Positions 5,022 through 14,105 are shown, numbered from the stretch's first letter. The stretch: 39,223 nucleotides of DNA from a virus (IMGVR_UViG_3300025466_000092:1-39223), one strand, 5' to 3'. The notes: a model not told the origin generated them from the sequence alone. Numbers and translations are program-made.

Positions 5022-6457
5022 CACAAAAACAAGAAGTTACGTTAAGTAAATTCGCAGATGCCCATAAACACTGGCCCAAGCAACAGCTAGACTCCACACT
5101 GTGGCAAGTCAAATGGTCCCTGCAGGCACTACCACACCAAAAAGAACCAGAAGATGGAGAGTATGATACATTCCTTATGCTTGCCGGCCGCGGCTCTGGC
5201 AAGACACACACTGCTAGTCATTGGATTGGTATTCGTGCTTGGAAGTACAGCGGAACCCGCTGGCTTGTCACGGCACCCACTTCAAATGATATTCGGGCTA
5301 CCTGCTTCGAGGGAGACTCAGGACTCCTCAACATCATCCCCGCCAGCCTCATCAAAGACTACAACAAATCCCTGTTTGAGATCACCCTCACCAACGGATC
5401 CATCATTCAAGGCATCCCCGCCTCCGAGCCGGAGCGCTACCGCGGCAAGCAGTTCCATGGCGCCTGGTTTGACGAGCTCTGCGCCTTTGACTACCTTGAC
5501 CAAGCCTACGACGGCGTCCAGTTTACCCTCCGACTCAAAGACCCCAGAATCCCCAGGGTGCAGCAAATTATTACCACCACCCCAAAACCTAAAGAGCTCA
5601 TCGTTGACCTCAACGAGGGTAAGGTCGGAGGGGATGTCTACGTCGTCAATGCCTCATCATACGACAACCGGGACAACCTATCAGAGACATTCTTCAAGCA
5701 GCTAGAGACGTATGAGGGAACAGATATTGGAAGGCAGGAGATCTATGGACAGATCCTTGACCCCGAAGCAACGGGTATCATCAAACGTAAAATGTTTAAG
5801 ATGTGGCCCGCAGACAAACCAACCCCCGAGCTAGAGTACGTCATTGCCTCCTATGACCCAGCAACATCCGAAAAAACAATGAATGACCCCACCGCATGTA
5901 CCGTATGGGGAATTTTTGAACAAGAAGACAAGGGGACATCCATTATTTTACTGGACGCATGGGACCAACACCTTGCGTACCCACAACTACGACGTAAAGT
6001 AATTGATGACTTCAAAGAAGTTGTGTACGGATCTGATAACACCTTCGCTAAGGGCCGTAAAGCCGACCTGATACTCATGGAGGACAAGAGCGCAGGTATA
6101 TCCCTCATCCAGGAACTGCAGGGCTCCGGGGTGCCTGTAAGGGGCTACAATCCACAACGTGCTGATAAGGTTCAAAGACTTAACATTGTCGCGCCCCTCG
6201 TTGCCAAGGGAAAGGTTTACATACCAGAAGATTCTAAAATCAAAGGTGACTTTGCCGAGTGGGCTAAGCGATTTCTTCGCCAAGTGTGCTCATTTCCAGA
6301 AGCCGGAGGCCATGACGACTATGTTGATAGTCTTTCCCAAGCCTTGAGAATATTAAGGGATTCTGGTTGGATTCAATTAGATTTCCTTCCTGCTCGCGAC
6401 TATGATTATTCAGATGACATATCTGCTAGAAAGTTTTCTAACCCTTATTCACAATAA
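5012..6457 (+). CDS. terL: Terminase large subunit
   Basis: ATPase-nuclease motor that packages DNA into the prohead and cuts the concatemer. The 481 residues are complete: Walker A AGRGSGKT (58-65), Walker B AWFDE (151-155), coupling motif ITTTPKP (187-193), and the RNase H-like nuclease acidic residues D282 (SYDPA), E357 (LMEDKSAG) and D435/D436 (GHDDYVDS). The length is normal for the family and no intein lies inside. The ATG at 5012 lies within the end of the Hint gene, so translation may be coupled to it. A terminator and a fresh late element follow. Confidence 0.97.
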   Translation: MSLTQKQEVTLSKFADAHKHWPKQQLDSTLWQVKWSLQALPHQKEPEDGEYDTFLMLAGRGSGKTHTASHWIGIRAWKYSGTRWLVTAPTSNDIRATCFEGDSGLLNIIPASLIKDYNKSLFEITLTNGSIIQGIPASEPERYRGKQFHGAWFDELCAFDYLDQAYDGVQFTLRLKDPRIPRVQQIITTTPKPKELIVDLNEGKVGGDVYVVNASSYDNRDNLSETFFKQLETYEGTDIGRQEIYGQILDPEATGIIKRKMFKMWPADKPTPELEYVIASYDPATSEKTMNDPTACTVWGIFEQEDKGTSIILLDAWDQHLAYPQLRRKVIDDFKEVVYGSDNTFAKGRKADLILMEDKSAGISLIQELQGSGVPVRGYNPQRADKVQRLNIVAPLVAKGKVYIPEDSKIKGDFAEWAKRFLRQVCSFPEAGGHDDYVDSLSQALRILRDSGWIQLDFLPARDYDYSDDISARKFSNPYSQ

Positions 6458-6466
6458 TTTTAATAA

Positions 6467-6491
6467 ATGGGGCGTATTTACCTCATTTTTT
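6467..6491 (+). terminator. Terminator after terminase
   Basis: ATGGGG (6467-6472) pairs with CCTCAT (6481-6486), one G-T pair and an 8-base loop, followed by six Ts (6486-6491) that run directly into the next late element. A classic rho-independent layout, though of modest stem strength. Confidence 0.65.
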
Positions 6492-6511
6492 GCATTAATA
6501 TGAATAGGAAG
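6489..6511 (+). promoter_or_regulatory. Late element copy 2
   Basis: Core TTTGCATTAATAT at 6489-6501, followed by GAATAGGAAG. It opens the unit HNH endonuclease - portal - 73-aa protein. The leader that follows is about 75 bases and contains two good hairpins: GCGC/GCGC (6518-6530) and a perfect 7-base stem GTTTAGG/CCTAAAC near 6533-6552. Confidence 0.75.
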
Positions 6512-6585
6512 TAAAAAGCGCCTGCAGCGCCCGTTTAGGCCCGTACCTAAACTAGCTTCCAACTATTCAACTTACGGGAGTTAAA

Positions 6586-7050
6586 ATGAAACAATGTACA
6601 AAATGTGATTTATTATCCGACAACTTTGGAAAACATAAGCATACAAAAGATGGATTAGCTTCTTGGTGTAGAATTTGTAAAAATAAACAAACAAATTTTA
6701 AAAAAGATGCTAAAATGAAAGATAAACGCGGGCATGTAAACAGAATAATAAACCAAAGACGCGCAGAATCTAAAAAACAAAATGTTGTGTTTGAAATAGA
6801 CTCCGAATACGCATTTAGTCTTGCTCAAGATATTTGCCCCGTTTTAGGGATAACATTATCTTGGACTGAAAGAAATGGTAAGGCCACAGATAACTCTCCG
6901 TCTTTAGATAAATTTAATCCCAAATTGGGGTATATTAAAGGTAATGTGGCTTGGATATCCTTTAAAGCAAATACAATTAAAAGCAATGCTTCCTTCAATG
7001 AAATCCAGGCTGTAGCAGACTGGATGAAATCAATAGAACAAAACCAATAA
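6586..7050 (+). CDS. HNH-type homing endonuclease 1
   Basis: Probable free-standing DNA endonuclease of 154 residues. An N-terminal zinc-binding pattern, CTKC (4-7) with CRIC (28-31), precedes a basic region. The C-terminal half has the CPVLGI...PSLDKFNP..GYIKGNVAWISFKAN..K pattern of phage HNH-like proteins (SIDRID...GYV.GNV..S..AN..K). Canonical catalytic histidines are not obvious, so activity is uncertain. The gene is visibly richer in A and T than the terminase and portal on either side. It uses the GGGAG ribosome site at 6573-6577 and ends two bases before the portal ATG, so it appears inserted exactly between the portal and its leader. Confidence 0.75.
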   Translation: MKQCTKCDLLSDNFGKHKHTKDGLASWCRICKNKQTNFKKDAKMKDKRGHVNRIINQRRAESKKQNVVFEIDSEYAFSLAQDICPVLGITLSWTERNGKATDNSPSLDKFNPKLGYIKGNVAWISFKANTIKSNASFNEIQAVADWMKSIEQNQ

Positions 7051-7052
7051 AC

Positions 7053-9896
7053 ATGGCAAATCCAAAACTTCCGATTCAAGCAGGCAACAATCTACCTATG
7101 CAGGACCGGGAAGATGAAATCCATGACGCCAAAGACCAAGACATCGAGATGGAAGAATTTGAGGACGCCCTTGGATTAGACGAAGACGAAGTTGAGCAAG
7201 AGGTCATTGAAAATGATGATGGCTCGGTTATTGTAAACTTCATGCCAAAATCTAGTCCAAAAGACTCCCCAGAATTTTATGCAAACTTAGCCGGTGTATT
7301 TGACCAAGACGATTTAAACGAACTTGCTAATGAATATTTAGACTACATTGACGTTGACCGGGAGTCACGTAAGCAACGAGACAAACAATACGAAGAGGGT
7401 CTTCGCCGCACTGGTCTCGGTAAAGACGCACCCGGTGGTGCCACATTTGATGGTGCCTCTAAGGTTGTGCACCCAGTCATGGCAGAAAGCTGCGTAGATT
7501 TTGGTGCATCATCGTCAAAAGAATTATTGCCACCCGATGGAATTGTTAAATCAAACATCAAGGGCACAGCCGACAGAACAAAAGAAGAAGTTGCTAATCG
7601 TAAAGTAGAATTTATGAACTGGCAGCTCACAGAACAAATACCTGAGTTCCGCGACGAAATGGAGCAGTTGCTGACCCAACTCCCACTAGGCGGTTCTCAG
7701 TTCCTTAAATGGCGCTATGACGCCGAGCAAGCAAGACCAACATGTGAGTGGGTCCCAATTGACAATATACTCCTTCCGTATTCATCTACAAACTTTTACA
7801 CAGCGCAACGTGTAACTGAAGTACAAGACATTACAGAGGATACATTCTTACAACGTATCGAGGCAGGTATCTACATTGATATTGACTCAGACTATACATC
7901 AGATGCCCCGTTAACAGAACAGACTCGCTCACAAGAGGCTAACAATAAGATCGAGGGCAAAGAAGAGCCATCTAAAAACATTGATGGTCTACGCCGTATT
8001 TATGAAGTAACCTGTTTCATGCGTTTAGATGACGATACAGAAACAGAAGGCCGACGCGCCCCGTACATCCTAACTATTGATGAGACAACATCCAAAGTAT
8101 TAGCACTCTACCGCAACTGGGAATGTAACGATGAAAAACTGGAAAAACTGGACTGGTTTGTCGAGTTTAAATTTATTCCTTGGCGTGGAGCTTACGCCAT
8201 TGGACTGCCTCAGCTTATTGGTGGGCTATCTGCTGCTCTTACCGGCGCTCTGCGTGCTTTACTTGACGCTGCGCACATCAACAACAGCCAGACGCTACTT
8301 AAGCTCAAAGGTGGAAGAATTGGTGGACAGTCTGATAGAATCGAGCCAACGCAAGTTGTAGAGATTGAAGGCGCACCTGGTGTTGATGATGTACGTAAGA
8401 TCGCGATGCCGATGCCGTTTAACCAACCGTCTTCTGTACTGTTTAACTTATTAGGTTTTTTAACAGACGCAGCTAAAGGTGTAGTAACTACCGCCGAAGA
8501 AAAAATTGGCGAAGCAAACAACAACATGCCCGTTGGCACAACCCAGGCGCTTATTGAGCAGGGTGCCAAGGTATTCTCCTCTATTCATGCCCGTCTGCAT
8601 CGCTCACAGGCTAAATCTCTTGCCATCATCTCACGTATCAACCACTGGTACCTAGATGAGATGGACAACCAGTCCGGAACAGAGATTAAGGTACGTGACT
8701 TTGCGTACAACTCTGATGTACGTCCAGTATCTGACCCTAACATATTCTCCGAATCACAACGTGTTGCGCAGAACCAGGCACTCTTACAGATGGCCTCTTC
8801 CGCGCCTCCGGGGATGTTTGATATCCGTGCCGTGTACCGCCGCGTACTACACCAGCTAAAGATTCCATCAGTAGAGGAAGTACTGCCAAATCCGTTAGGT
8901 GCCTCTGAGTCTAACCCAGCGCTTGAGAATGTCTCCATGACAATGGGACGACCAGCCGCGGCCTACCCAGACCAAGACCACATCTCACACATTAAGGTCC
9001 ACCTAGAGTATGCAGAAAATCCAGCGTATGGTGGAAGCCCAGTCATTGGGCCAGTATTTGCTCCACATGCACTCGACCATATCAAGCAGCATTTAACACT
9101 GCACTACCTCCAGTCAATGCGATCATACGTAGCACAAGCATCAGGCGGTAAAGATACACTTAATCTACATCAAGAAAACGCCCTAGACATAGAGTCACAA
9201 CAGGCCTTAGCATTGGCGTCGCACATGGTAGATCAGGATGCTAAAGAAAATATGTCTGAATTTTCACAAAGAATTTCAACCTTGGCCCAAAAAGTTCAAC
9301 AGGCCCAACAGGCTCAGCAACAACAAGCCGCTAATTCAGACCCAACAGCACAGGTTATTCTTAAGACTCAAATGGCTGAGACCCAGCGCAAGACACAAGA
9401 GTCACAGGCTAAGATGCAGCTGGAGATGCAACAGGACCAACAGAACTACCAGCTTGAGGTTGCAAGACTTCAACAACAGGTTCAAGAGTTACAGGCTAAG
9501 TACTCCACACAGACGAACATTGATAACCAACGCAACGCCACAGATATTGCAATGGCAAACATCAATAACGCCGCAAAAGAGCGTATTGCTATGATATCAG
9601 CCGGTGCTCAGATGGATCAACAACAGGCCCAACTAGACCATGAGCAAAACCAATCCGCAATGCAGGCCATTGCTGCATCGGATCAGGACATACGCCAGCA
9701 TGGACTAACAGTACAGCAGCAGGCATTTGAGGTACAGGCAAATCAAGTTAAACAACAGGCTGATGCACAGCAAAAAGCTGCATTGGCTGCGCAACAACAC
9801 GGTCAACAACTGCAACAAAATGATCAACAGCATCAACAGGCATTAGAACAACAAGCATCAGCACCACAACCAACTACCACACCAGGAGCACAATAA
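7053..9896 (+). CDS. Portal protein (P22-type, very large)
   Basis: Dodecameric channel at the capsid vertex through which DNA is packaged and ejected. The 947 residues start with a very acidic segment (about 1-60), then the portal core (about 75-690; FDGASKVVHPVMAESCVDF, EFKFIPWRGAYAIGLPQLIGG, VGTTQALIEQGAKVFSSIHARLH are typical of P22-like portals), and end with about 210 residues (734-947) very rich in Gln and Ala that should form a long coiled coil, like the barrel of P22 portal. No Shine-Dalgarno stands before the ATG; only the end of the HNH gene does, so translation probably depends on reinitiation. The stop overlaps the next ATG (TAATG). Confidence 0.92.
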   Translation: MANPKLPIQAGNNLPMQDREDEIHDAKDQDIEMEEFEDALGLDEDEVEQEVIENDDGSVIVNFMPKSSPKDSPEFYANLAGVFDQDDLNELANEYLDYIDVDRESRKQRDKQYEEGLRRTGLGKDAPGGATFDGASKVVHPVMAESCVDFGASSSKELLPPDGIVKSNIKGTADRTKEEVANRKVEFMNWQLTEQIPEFRDEMEQLLTQLPLGGSQFLKWRYDAEQARPTCEWVPIDNILLPYSSTNFYTAQRVTEVQDITEDTFLQRIEAGIYIDIDSDYTSDAPLTEQTRSQEANNKIEGKEEPSKNIDGLRRIYEVTCFMRLDDDTETEGRRAPYILTIDETTSKVLALYRNWECNDEKLEKLDWFVEFKFIPWRGAYAIGLPQLIGGLSAALTGALRALLDAAHINNSQTLLKLKGGRIGGQSDRIEPTQVVEIEGAPGVDDVRKIAMPMPFNQPSSVLFNLLGFLTDAAKGVVTTAEEKIGEANNNMPVGTTQALIEQGAKVFSSIHARLHRSQAKSLAIISRINHWYLDEMDNQSGTEIKVRDFAYNSDVRPVSDPNIFSESQRVAQNQALLQMASSAPPGMFDIRAVYRRVLHQLKIPSVEEVLPNPLGASESNPALENVSMTMGRPAAAYPDQDHISHIKVHLEYAENPAYGGSPVIGPVFAPHALDHIKQHLTLHYLQSMRSYVAQASGGKDTLNLHQENALDIESQQALALASHMVDQDAKENMSEFSQRISTLAQKVQQAQQAQQQQAANSDPTAQVILKTQMAETQRKTQESQAKMQLEMQQDQQNYQLEVARLQQQVQELQAKYSTQTNIDNQRNATDIAMANINNAAKERIAMISAGAQMDQQQAQLDHEQNQSAMQAIAASDQDIRQHGLTVQQQAFEVQANQVKQQADAQQKAALAAQQHGQQLQQNDQQHQQALEQQASAPQPTTTPGAQ

Positions 9897-10117
9897 TGGC
9901 AAAAAACCCACAAGACGGCGGCGAATTAGGCTTCCGTAAAACATACAAAATGACTGGAACTCAAAGTTCTGGCGGCGGTCCAGCAGCTAAAGTAGACACA
10001 GGAACCTCAGGTTCTAAACGTGCTAACAACGCAGTACTTAATCAAAACAAAGTTCGTTCCAGCAAAGTTGGACCAGACAAAAATTTAAAAGAAGTTAAGA
10101 CAGGTAACTTTTATTAA
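9896..10117 (+). CDS. Hypothetical 73-aa protein after portal
   Basis: Unrecognised 73-residue, basic, Gly/Ser/Lys-rich and probably disordered protein starting MAKNPQDGGELGFRKTYKMT. Translationally coupled to the portal by TAATG. Last gene of its unit: a terminator follows within 10 bases. Possibly a minor virion component, but nothing in the sequence proves it. Confidence 0.72.
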   Translation: MAKNPQDGGELGFRKTYKMTGTQSSGGGPAAKVDTGTSGSKRANNAVLNQNKVRSSKVGPDKNLKEVKTGNFY

Positions 10118-10126
10118 TATAAATTG

Positions 10127-10147
10127 GGGCGGAATACTGCCCTATTT
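10127..10147 (+). terminator. Terminator after portal unit
   Basis: GGGCGG (10127-10132) pairs with CTGCCC (10137-10142), one G-T pair, with the tight loop AATA, followed by TATTT. The T-tract merges into late element copy 3. Confidence 0.7.
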
Positions 10148-10164
10148 GCATTAATATAAGTATG
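10145..10164 (+). promoter_or_regulatory. Late element copy 3
   Basis: TTTGCATTAATATAAGTATG, identical over 20 bases to copy 1, and again the final ATG is the start codon (10162). Opens the head-morphogenesis unit: 63-aa protein, co-chaperonin, scaffold, two head proteins and major capsid protein. Confidence 0.78.
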
Positions 10165-10353
10165 AAAGACTTTATTAGTGAAATTATCTCTCGTACGAGA
10201 GACGAACAAAAGAAAATAGCGGAAGCCGTCACCGCTGGAAATAATGTAAACTCCTTTGAGGATTACCAACGCCTAGTTGGAAGACATGAAGGTTTTTCAG
10301 AGATACTGAACATTATTAACGAGATTTTGACGGAAGACGAAGACGACCTGTAA
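10162..10353 (+). CDS. Hypothetical 63-aa helical protein
   Basis: Unrecognised 63-residue protein starting MKDFISEIISRTRDEQKKIA, almost certainly all-helical, with an acidic tail TEDEDDL. Its start codon lies in the late element with no Shine-Dalgarno before it. It leads the head operon, 20 bases before the co-chaperonin gene. Function unknown. Confidence 0.72.
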   Translation: MKDFISEIISRTRDEQKKIAEAVTAGNNVNSFEDYQRLVGRHEGFSEILNIINEILTEDEDDL

Positions 10354-10373
10354 AGGTTATAGGAGGCAGCCGA

Positions 10374-10817
10374 ATGGCAGCATTTGATGTTAGAGCAAAA
10401 GAAGAACCAGATACTAGATCCGAAGAAGAATGTTTCCCGGTTGTAGAGCATGGAACTGAAGTAGCTGGAGATAGAGTTTTAGTTCAACTAAGACGCCCTA
10501 AAACAGCAAGTAAAGGCGGGATCATTTTTGTAGATGAGACCACACAAACGATTAAATTTAATGAGACTGTAGCTAAGGTTGTCCAGGTTGGACCTTTGGC
10601 ATACCGAAACCTAGACGACTTAACCCCCTGGATTGAAGGTCCTTGGTGTAAAGAAGGCGACTTGGTACGTACAATTAAGTACGGCGGTGACCGATTTGTG
10701 GTTGACGCAGGAGATGAGGGAGCACCCGTGGTGTTCATTACCTTACAGGCCCGTGAAATCATTTCTCGTATTCGATCTTTTGAATACGCACAGAAAATGA
10801 AGGCGTTTGTTGATTAA
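10374..10817 (+). CDS. GroES-like co-chaperonin
   Basis: Probable phage co-chaperonin that caps host GroEL during folding of the capsid protein, the role of T4 gp31. The 147 residues carry a 30-residue extension, then the Cpn10 fold: GDRVLVQL (32-39), a mobile-loop region KTASKGGIIFVDETTQT with GGIIF in place of GroES GGIVL, VAKVVQVGP (66-74), GDLVRTIKYGGDRF (95-108) and FITLQAREIISRI (121-133), matching the C-terminal strand-helix of GroES. A perfect AGGAGG precedes the start. Its place just before scaffold and capsid genes fits the role. Binding to GroEL is inferred. Confidence 0.82.
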   Translation: MAAFDVRAKEEPDTRSEEECFPVVEHGTEVAGDRVLVQLRRPKTASKGGIIFVDETTQTIKFNETVAKVVQVGPLAYRNLDDLTPWIEGPWCKEGDLVRTIKYGGDRFVVDAGDEGAPVVFITLQAREIISRIRSFEYAQKMKAFVD

Positions 10818-10840
10818 CTTTTGTAAAAAAGAAAGTATGT

Positions 10841-11836
10841 ATGGCAGAAAATGAAAAAGATGTTCCTATTAAGGAACGCGAGGATGGTTCATTCCTTGCA
10901 AAGGTAGATTTTCCTGAAGAAATTGAGGACGAAGAAACCAAAAAACCAAAAAAAGACAAAAAAGAAGAAGAAGAGCATGACGAAGATGCTCAGGATAACG
11001 CAGAAGAAGATGCAGATGACGACGAAGGTGCCGAATCTGATGAAGAACGCGAAAAAATCCGTGAGGCACGTCGTGAAGAGCGCAGACTTAAGAAAGATTT
11101 AAAGAGACAGCGCGATCTTACCTCTAAAAACAAGATTACAACGCTTGAACGCCGAAATGAAGAGCTTGCTCGACGTTTGGCTGCTGTAGAGAGCACCGCG
11201 GCATCATATCAGTTCGCACAAATCGACAAACAGGTGGAAGATGAAGCCACCCGCGTTGAATATGCAAAAATGAAGATGTTGCAGGCGGCTCAAAACGGCG
11301 ACGCGGCAGGTCAGGTAGAGTACTTGGAGCAATTGACAGATGCCAAACAGCGTCTGCAACAAGTACAGTACTACAAAAAACAACAACTCGAGCAGGCAAA
11401 GACACCTAAACAAAATGTGCCTAACGAGATCAGTACAGAGGTTCAAGCCAATGCAACAAAGTGGCTTAAAAAGAACAACTGGTACGATCCGCAAGCTCGA
11501 GATACAGATAGTAGAATTGCCAAGGTAATAGATCAAGAACTCGCCACAGACGGATGGGATCCAAGTGACCCTGAGTACTGGGATGAGTTAGATAGTCGTT
11601 TATCCGCACGTTTACCACACCGCTATACATCGCAAGGTGGAAAGCAAGCAAAGCGCTCAGCGGGCCCAACAGCCTCCAGCCGAGTAGCAAATGAATCAAG
11701 CGTTAAGCCAGGAACAATCACACTAAGCCGTGAGCGTGTACAGGCCATTAAAGACGCTGGTTCGTGGGACGATGTAACTAAACGAAATAAAATGATCCGC
11801 GCATACGCCACGTATGACCGCGCTAATAAGGAATAA
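10841..11836 (+). CDS. Scaffolding protein
   Basis: Likely internal scaffold for prohead assembly. The 331 residues begin with a very acidic stretch (residues 30-70, mostly E and D), then a long charged coiled coil (about 70-200: EKIREARREERRLKKDLKRQ, TLERRNEELARRLAAVE), a compact segment with WLKKNNWYDPQARDTDSR and DGWDPSDPEYWDELDSRL, and a basic, probably helical C-terminus that in scaffolds binds the capsid protein. It lies upstream of the major capsid gene, as usual. The ribosome site (AAGAAAG) is mediocre. Confidence 0.82.
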   Translation: MAENEKDVPIKEREDGSFLAKVDFPEEIEDEETKKPKKDKKEEEEHDEDAQDNAEEDADDDEGAESDEEREKIREARREERRLKKDLKRQRDLTSKNKITTLERRNEELARRLAAVESTAASYQFAQIDKQVEDEATRVEYAKMKMLQAAQNGDAAGQVEYLEQLTDAKQRLQQVQYYKKQQLEQAKTPKQNVPNEISTEVQANATKWLKKNNWYDPQARDTDSRIAKVIDQELATDGWDPSDPEYWDELDSRLSARLPHRYTSQGGKQAKRSAGPTASSRVANESSVKPGTITLSRERVQAIKDAGSWDDVTKRNKMIRAYATYDRANKE

Positions 11837-11841
11837 TTATC

Positions 11842-12399
11842 ATGGCAAATACAAGAATTAAACGTGACTTAGACGACCGCATGGCCGACAGAGCACAAGA
11901 AGTAACCGAGCGCGCTACAACGGCCGCTCCTGATGACATTGCACGTCGTGAACGCCTTGATGCGTTTAGAGACAAGTGGGCAAATAGTGCGTTGCCAGAT
12001 CTTCCAGGTGGCATTATTCCTGGAATGCACTTATGTTGGTTGTCAACAACCAACACTTACGACAGTATCGACAAACGTATGGCGTTGGGTTATGAGCCAG
12101 TTAAAGCCTCCGATCTCGGAAAAGGCTTTGAAGGACTAGGCAAAATGAGCTCCGGCAAGTTTGAAGGCTGTGTTAGTTGTAACGAAATGGTACTTTTTAA
12201 GTTACCAGAGGATATCTATCAAGAAGTAATGCGGATGCTCCATTTGGAAGATCCGCTTGAACATCAACGCAATATTACAGCGCAGGTTCGCGACACAGCG
12301 CAAGGTAATAAAGGTGGACGTTCAGTTCTTGAGGGCGGTCTTTTGGAGATGGAAAAAGATACTGCAAAAGCGAATAACAAAAACATTCGTTTCCAATAA
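11842..12399 (+). CDS. Hypothetical head-region protein (185 aa)
   Basis: Unrecognised 185-residue protein starting MANTRIKRDLDDRMADRAQE, with a charged helical N-terminus, a central PGGIIPGMHLCWLSTTN segment and a CVSC pair (near residue 110) that could bind a metal. It sits between scaffold and capsid genes with a good ribosome site (AAGGAAT), so a head-assembly or minor capsid role is likely but unproven. Confidence 0.75.
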   Translation: MANTRIKRDLDDRMADRAQEVTERATTAAPDDIARRERLDAFRDKWANSALPDLPGGIIPGMHLCWLSTTNTYDSIDKRMALGYEPVKASDLGKGFEGLGKMSSGKFEGCVSCNEMVLFKLPEDIYQEVMRMLHLEDPLEHQRNITAQVRDTAQGNKGGRSVLEGGLLEMEKDTAKANNKNIRFQ

Positions 12400-12432
12400 C
12401 ATTCTTCAAAAATAACAAAGGAAATAATATAA

Positions 12433-13107
12433 ATGTCCACAACATTTAAACCCTTTGGTCTGAAGCCAGTGTATCATCCTAGCGGTCTTGATCGTGCAGT
12501 GCCATTCGTTGGCACTAACACATACAATCCCGGTACGACTTACACAGCTCCCTACTCGTTGTCTGGCGCGCAAGTTGCGTTCTACCAGTACACACCAGTA
12601 GCATTGACAGCTTCAGGTCAATTAACCGTAGCAGCACAAGCAGCATCTACAACTTCAATCAGCCGTGTTTATGGCGTGTTTGATGGCGTAGAGTACACAA
12701 ACTCCGATGGTCGTCGTTCAGTAGCTAAGTATGCTCTGAAGACAACTTTGGATGCGTCTACACAGATCATCTTCTGGATCTTTGCTGATCCTCAGTTGGT
12801 TTATGAGATCCAAGCTAATGGTTCAGTAACAACTGCAGCTATTGGTACACAATACAACTTTGACACAACCGCCGGCTCCCTCGTAACTGATGGTACAGCT
12901 ATTGGTGTAGGTGGCGCAGGCTTCTCTACTACAGCTCTCTTGGCAACTCCTGTTGCAGCTGGTGCACAAGGTCAAGTACGTGTTGTTGGATTAGGCCGTG
13001 AAGTAGCATACCCAGCAGGCAGCAACAATGCTTGGGGTGATACATACACGATTGTTCAAGTACAGATCGCAAACAACATGTTTGCAGCCGCTTCGGTCTC
13101 GATCTAA
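12433..13107 (+). CDS. Probable capsid-associated structural protein
   Basis: A 224-residue protein starting MSTTFKPFGLKPVYHPSGL, rich in Ala, Thr, Val and Gly with beta-strand alternation and few charges, the composition of head decoration or stabilising proteins. It follows AAAGGAAA and directly precedes the major capsid gene. No residue-level motif identifies it, so decoration protein is an inference from position and composition. Confidence 0.72.
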   Translation: MSTTFKPFGLKPVYHPSGLDRAVPFVGTNTYNPGTTYTAPYSLSGAQVAFYQYTPVALTASGQLTVAAQAASTTSISRVYGVFDGVEYTNSDGRRSVAKYALKTTLDASTQIIFWIFADPQLVYEIQANGSVTTAAIGTQYNFDTTAGSLVTDGTAIGVGGAGFSTTALLATPVAAGAQGQVRVVGLGREVAYPAGSNNAWGDTYTIVQVQIANNMFAAASVSI

Positions 13108-13127
13108 TTAACGAAAGGAAATAGCAA

Positions 13128-14045
13128 ATGGCAACCCCAATGCGTAGTACCGACTTTCGTGCGGTAGTCGAACCGATTATCAACGAAGTCTTTGATGGTG
13201 TGTATGAACAACGCGCCGACGAGTGGAAAGGATTTGTAGAACAGATCCAAGGTATTCCACGTAACTATCACGAAGAAGTAATGCTCTTCGGTATGAATGC
13301 TGCACCTGCCATGCCTGACGGTACTCCTGTCAGCTATGACCAAGGTGGTACATTGTACATCACCCGTTTCATCTACCAAATCTATGGCTTGGCTTATGCC
13401 TTGACCAAAGTATTGATGGAAGACGGCGATCACATCCGTATCGGTAGCACCTTCGCTAAACACTTGGCTCAGTCTATGATTGAAACCAAAGAAACCCTTT
13501 GTGCTAACTTGTTGAACTTCGCGTTCACAACTGGCTACGTTGGTGGCGATGGCGTTACATTGATCAATACAGCTCACCCTGTAGCTAACGGTTTGACATA
13601 CTCAAACCAGTTATCCACAGCAGCTTCATTGTCACAAACTTCTGTTGAACAGATGTTGATTCAAATCCGCGGCGCTATTGACAACAATGGTAAGCGTATT
13701 CGTCTCAAGGCTGAACAATTAGTTGTTCCACCAGCACTCGAGTTCCAGGCTGAGGTTATCCTCAAATCTGTACTCCGTTCTGGTACAGCTGACAACGATT
13801 TGAACCCTATCAAATCAACAGGCATGTTGCCTAAAGGTACACACGTGGTTACACGTCTGTCCTCTAGCAAAGCCTGGTGGGTTCAGACCGACGCTGAAAA
13901 TGGTCTCATGCTTGTTAATCGCCGTAACCTAGAGAAATCTATGGAAGGAGACTTTGAAACTGACTCCATGCGTTACAAAGCAACCGAGCGTTACGCGACT
14001 GGATGGCACGATGCACGTAACATCTTCGGTACAGCAGGTCTGTAA
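13128..14045 (+). CDS. Major capsid protein
   Basis: HK97-fold head subunit, 305 residues. The pattern YHEEVMLFGM...YDQGGTLYITRFIYQIYGLAYALTK, then FAKHLAQSMIETKETLCANLLN, then GDGVTLINTAHPVANG, then a C-terminal FETDSMRYKATERYATGWHDARNIFGT, is characteristic of major head subunits related to the Mu gpT-like group. The strong ribosome site (AAAGGAAA) and the strong terminator right after it fit a very highly expressed gene. No protease gene or obvious prodomain is visible. Confidence 0.9.
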   Translation: MATPMRSTDFRAVVEPIINEVFDGVYEQRADEWKGFVEQIQGIPRNYHEEVMLFGMNAAPAMPDGTPVSYDQGGTLYITRFIYQIYGLAYALTKVLMEDGDHIRIGSTFAKHLAQSMIETKETLCANLLNFAFTTGYVGGDGVTLINTAHPVANGLTYSNQLSTAASLSQTSVEQMLIQIRGAIDNNGKRIRLKAEQLVVPPALEFQAEVILKSVLRSGTADNDLNPIKSTGMLPKGTHVVTRLSSSKAWWVQTDAENGLMLVNRRNLEKSMEGDFETDSMRYKATERYATGWHDARNIFGTAGL

Positions 14046-14074
14046 TCAGCTTTAAAATAAAGTTGTAAAAAAGC

Positions 14075-14105
14075 AAAAAACCCGGCCCAAAAAGCTGGGT
14101 TTTTT
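14075..14105 (+). terminator. Strong terminator after major capsid gene
   Basis: CCCGGC (14081-14086) pairs with GCTGGG (14094-14099), one G-T pair, extended by AAAAAA (14075-14080) against TTTTTT (14100-14105); loop CCAAAAA. The best rho-independent terminator in the window. Its T-tract supplies the first bases of late element copy 4. Confidence 0.9.

Noticed and set aside
5154-5705. 183-codon frame overlapping terL
   Set aside because: Shadow of terL in another frame: Ser/Pro/Thr-rich product, no ribosome site, while TerL motifs run unbroken through the same bases.
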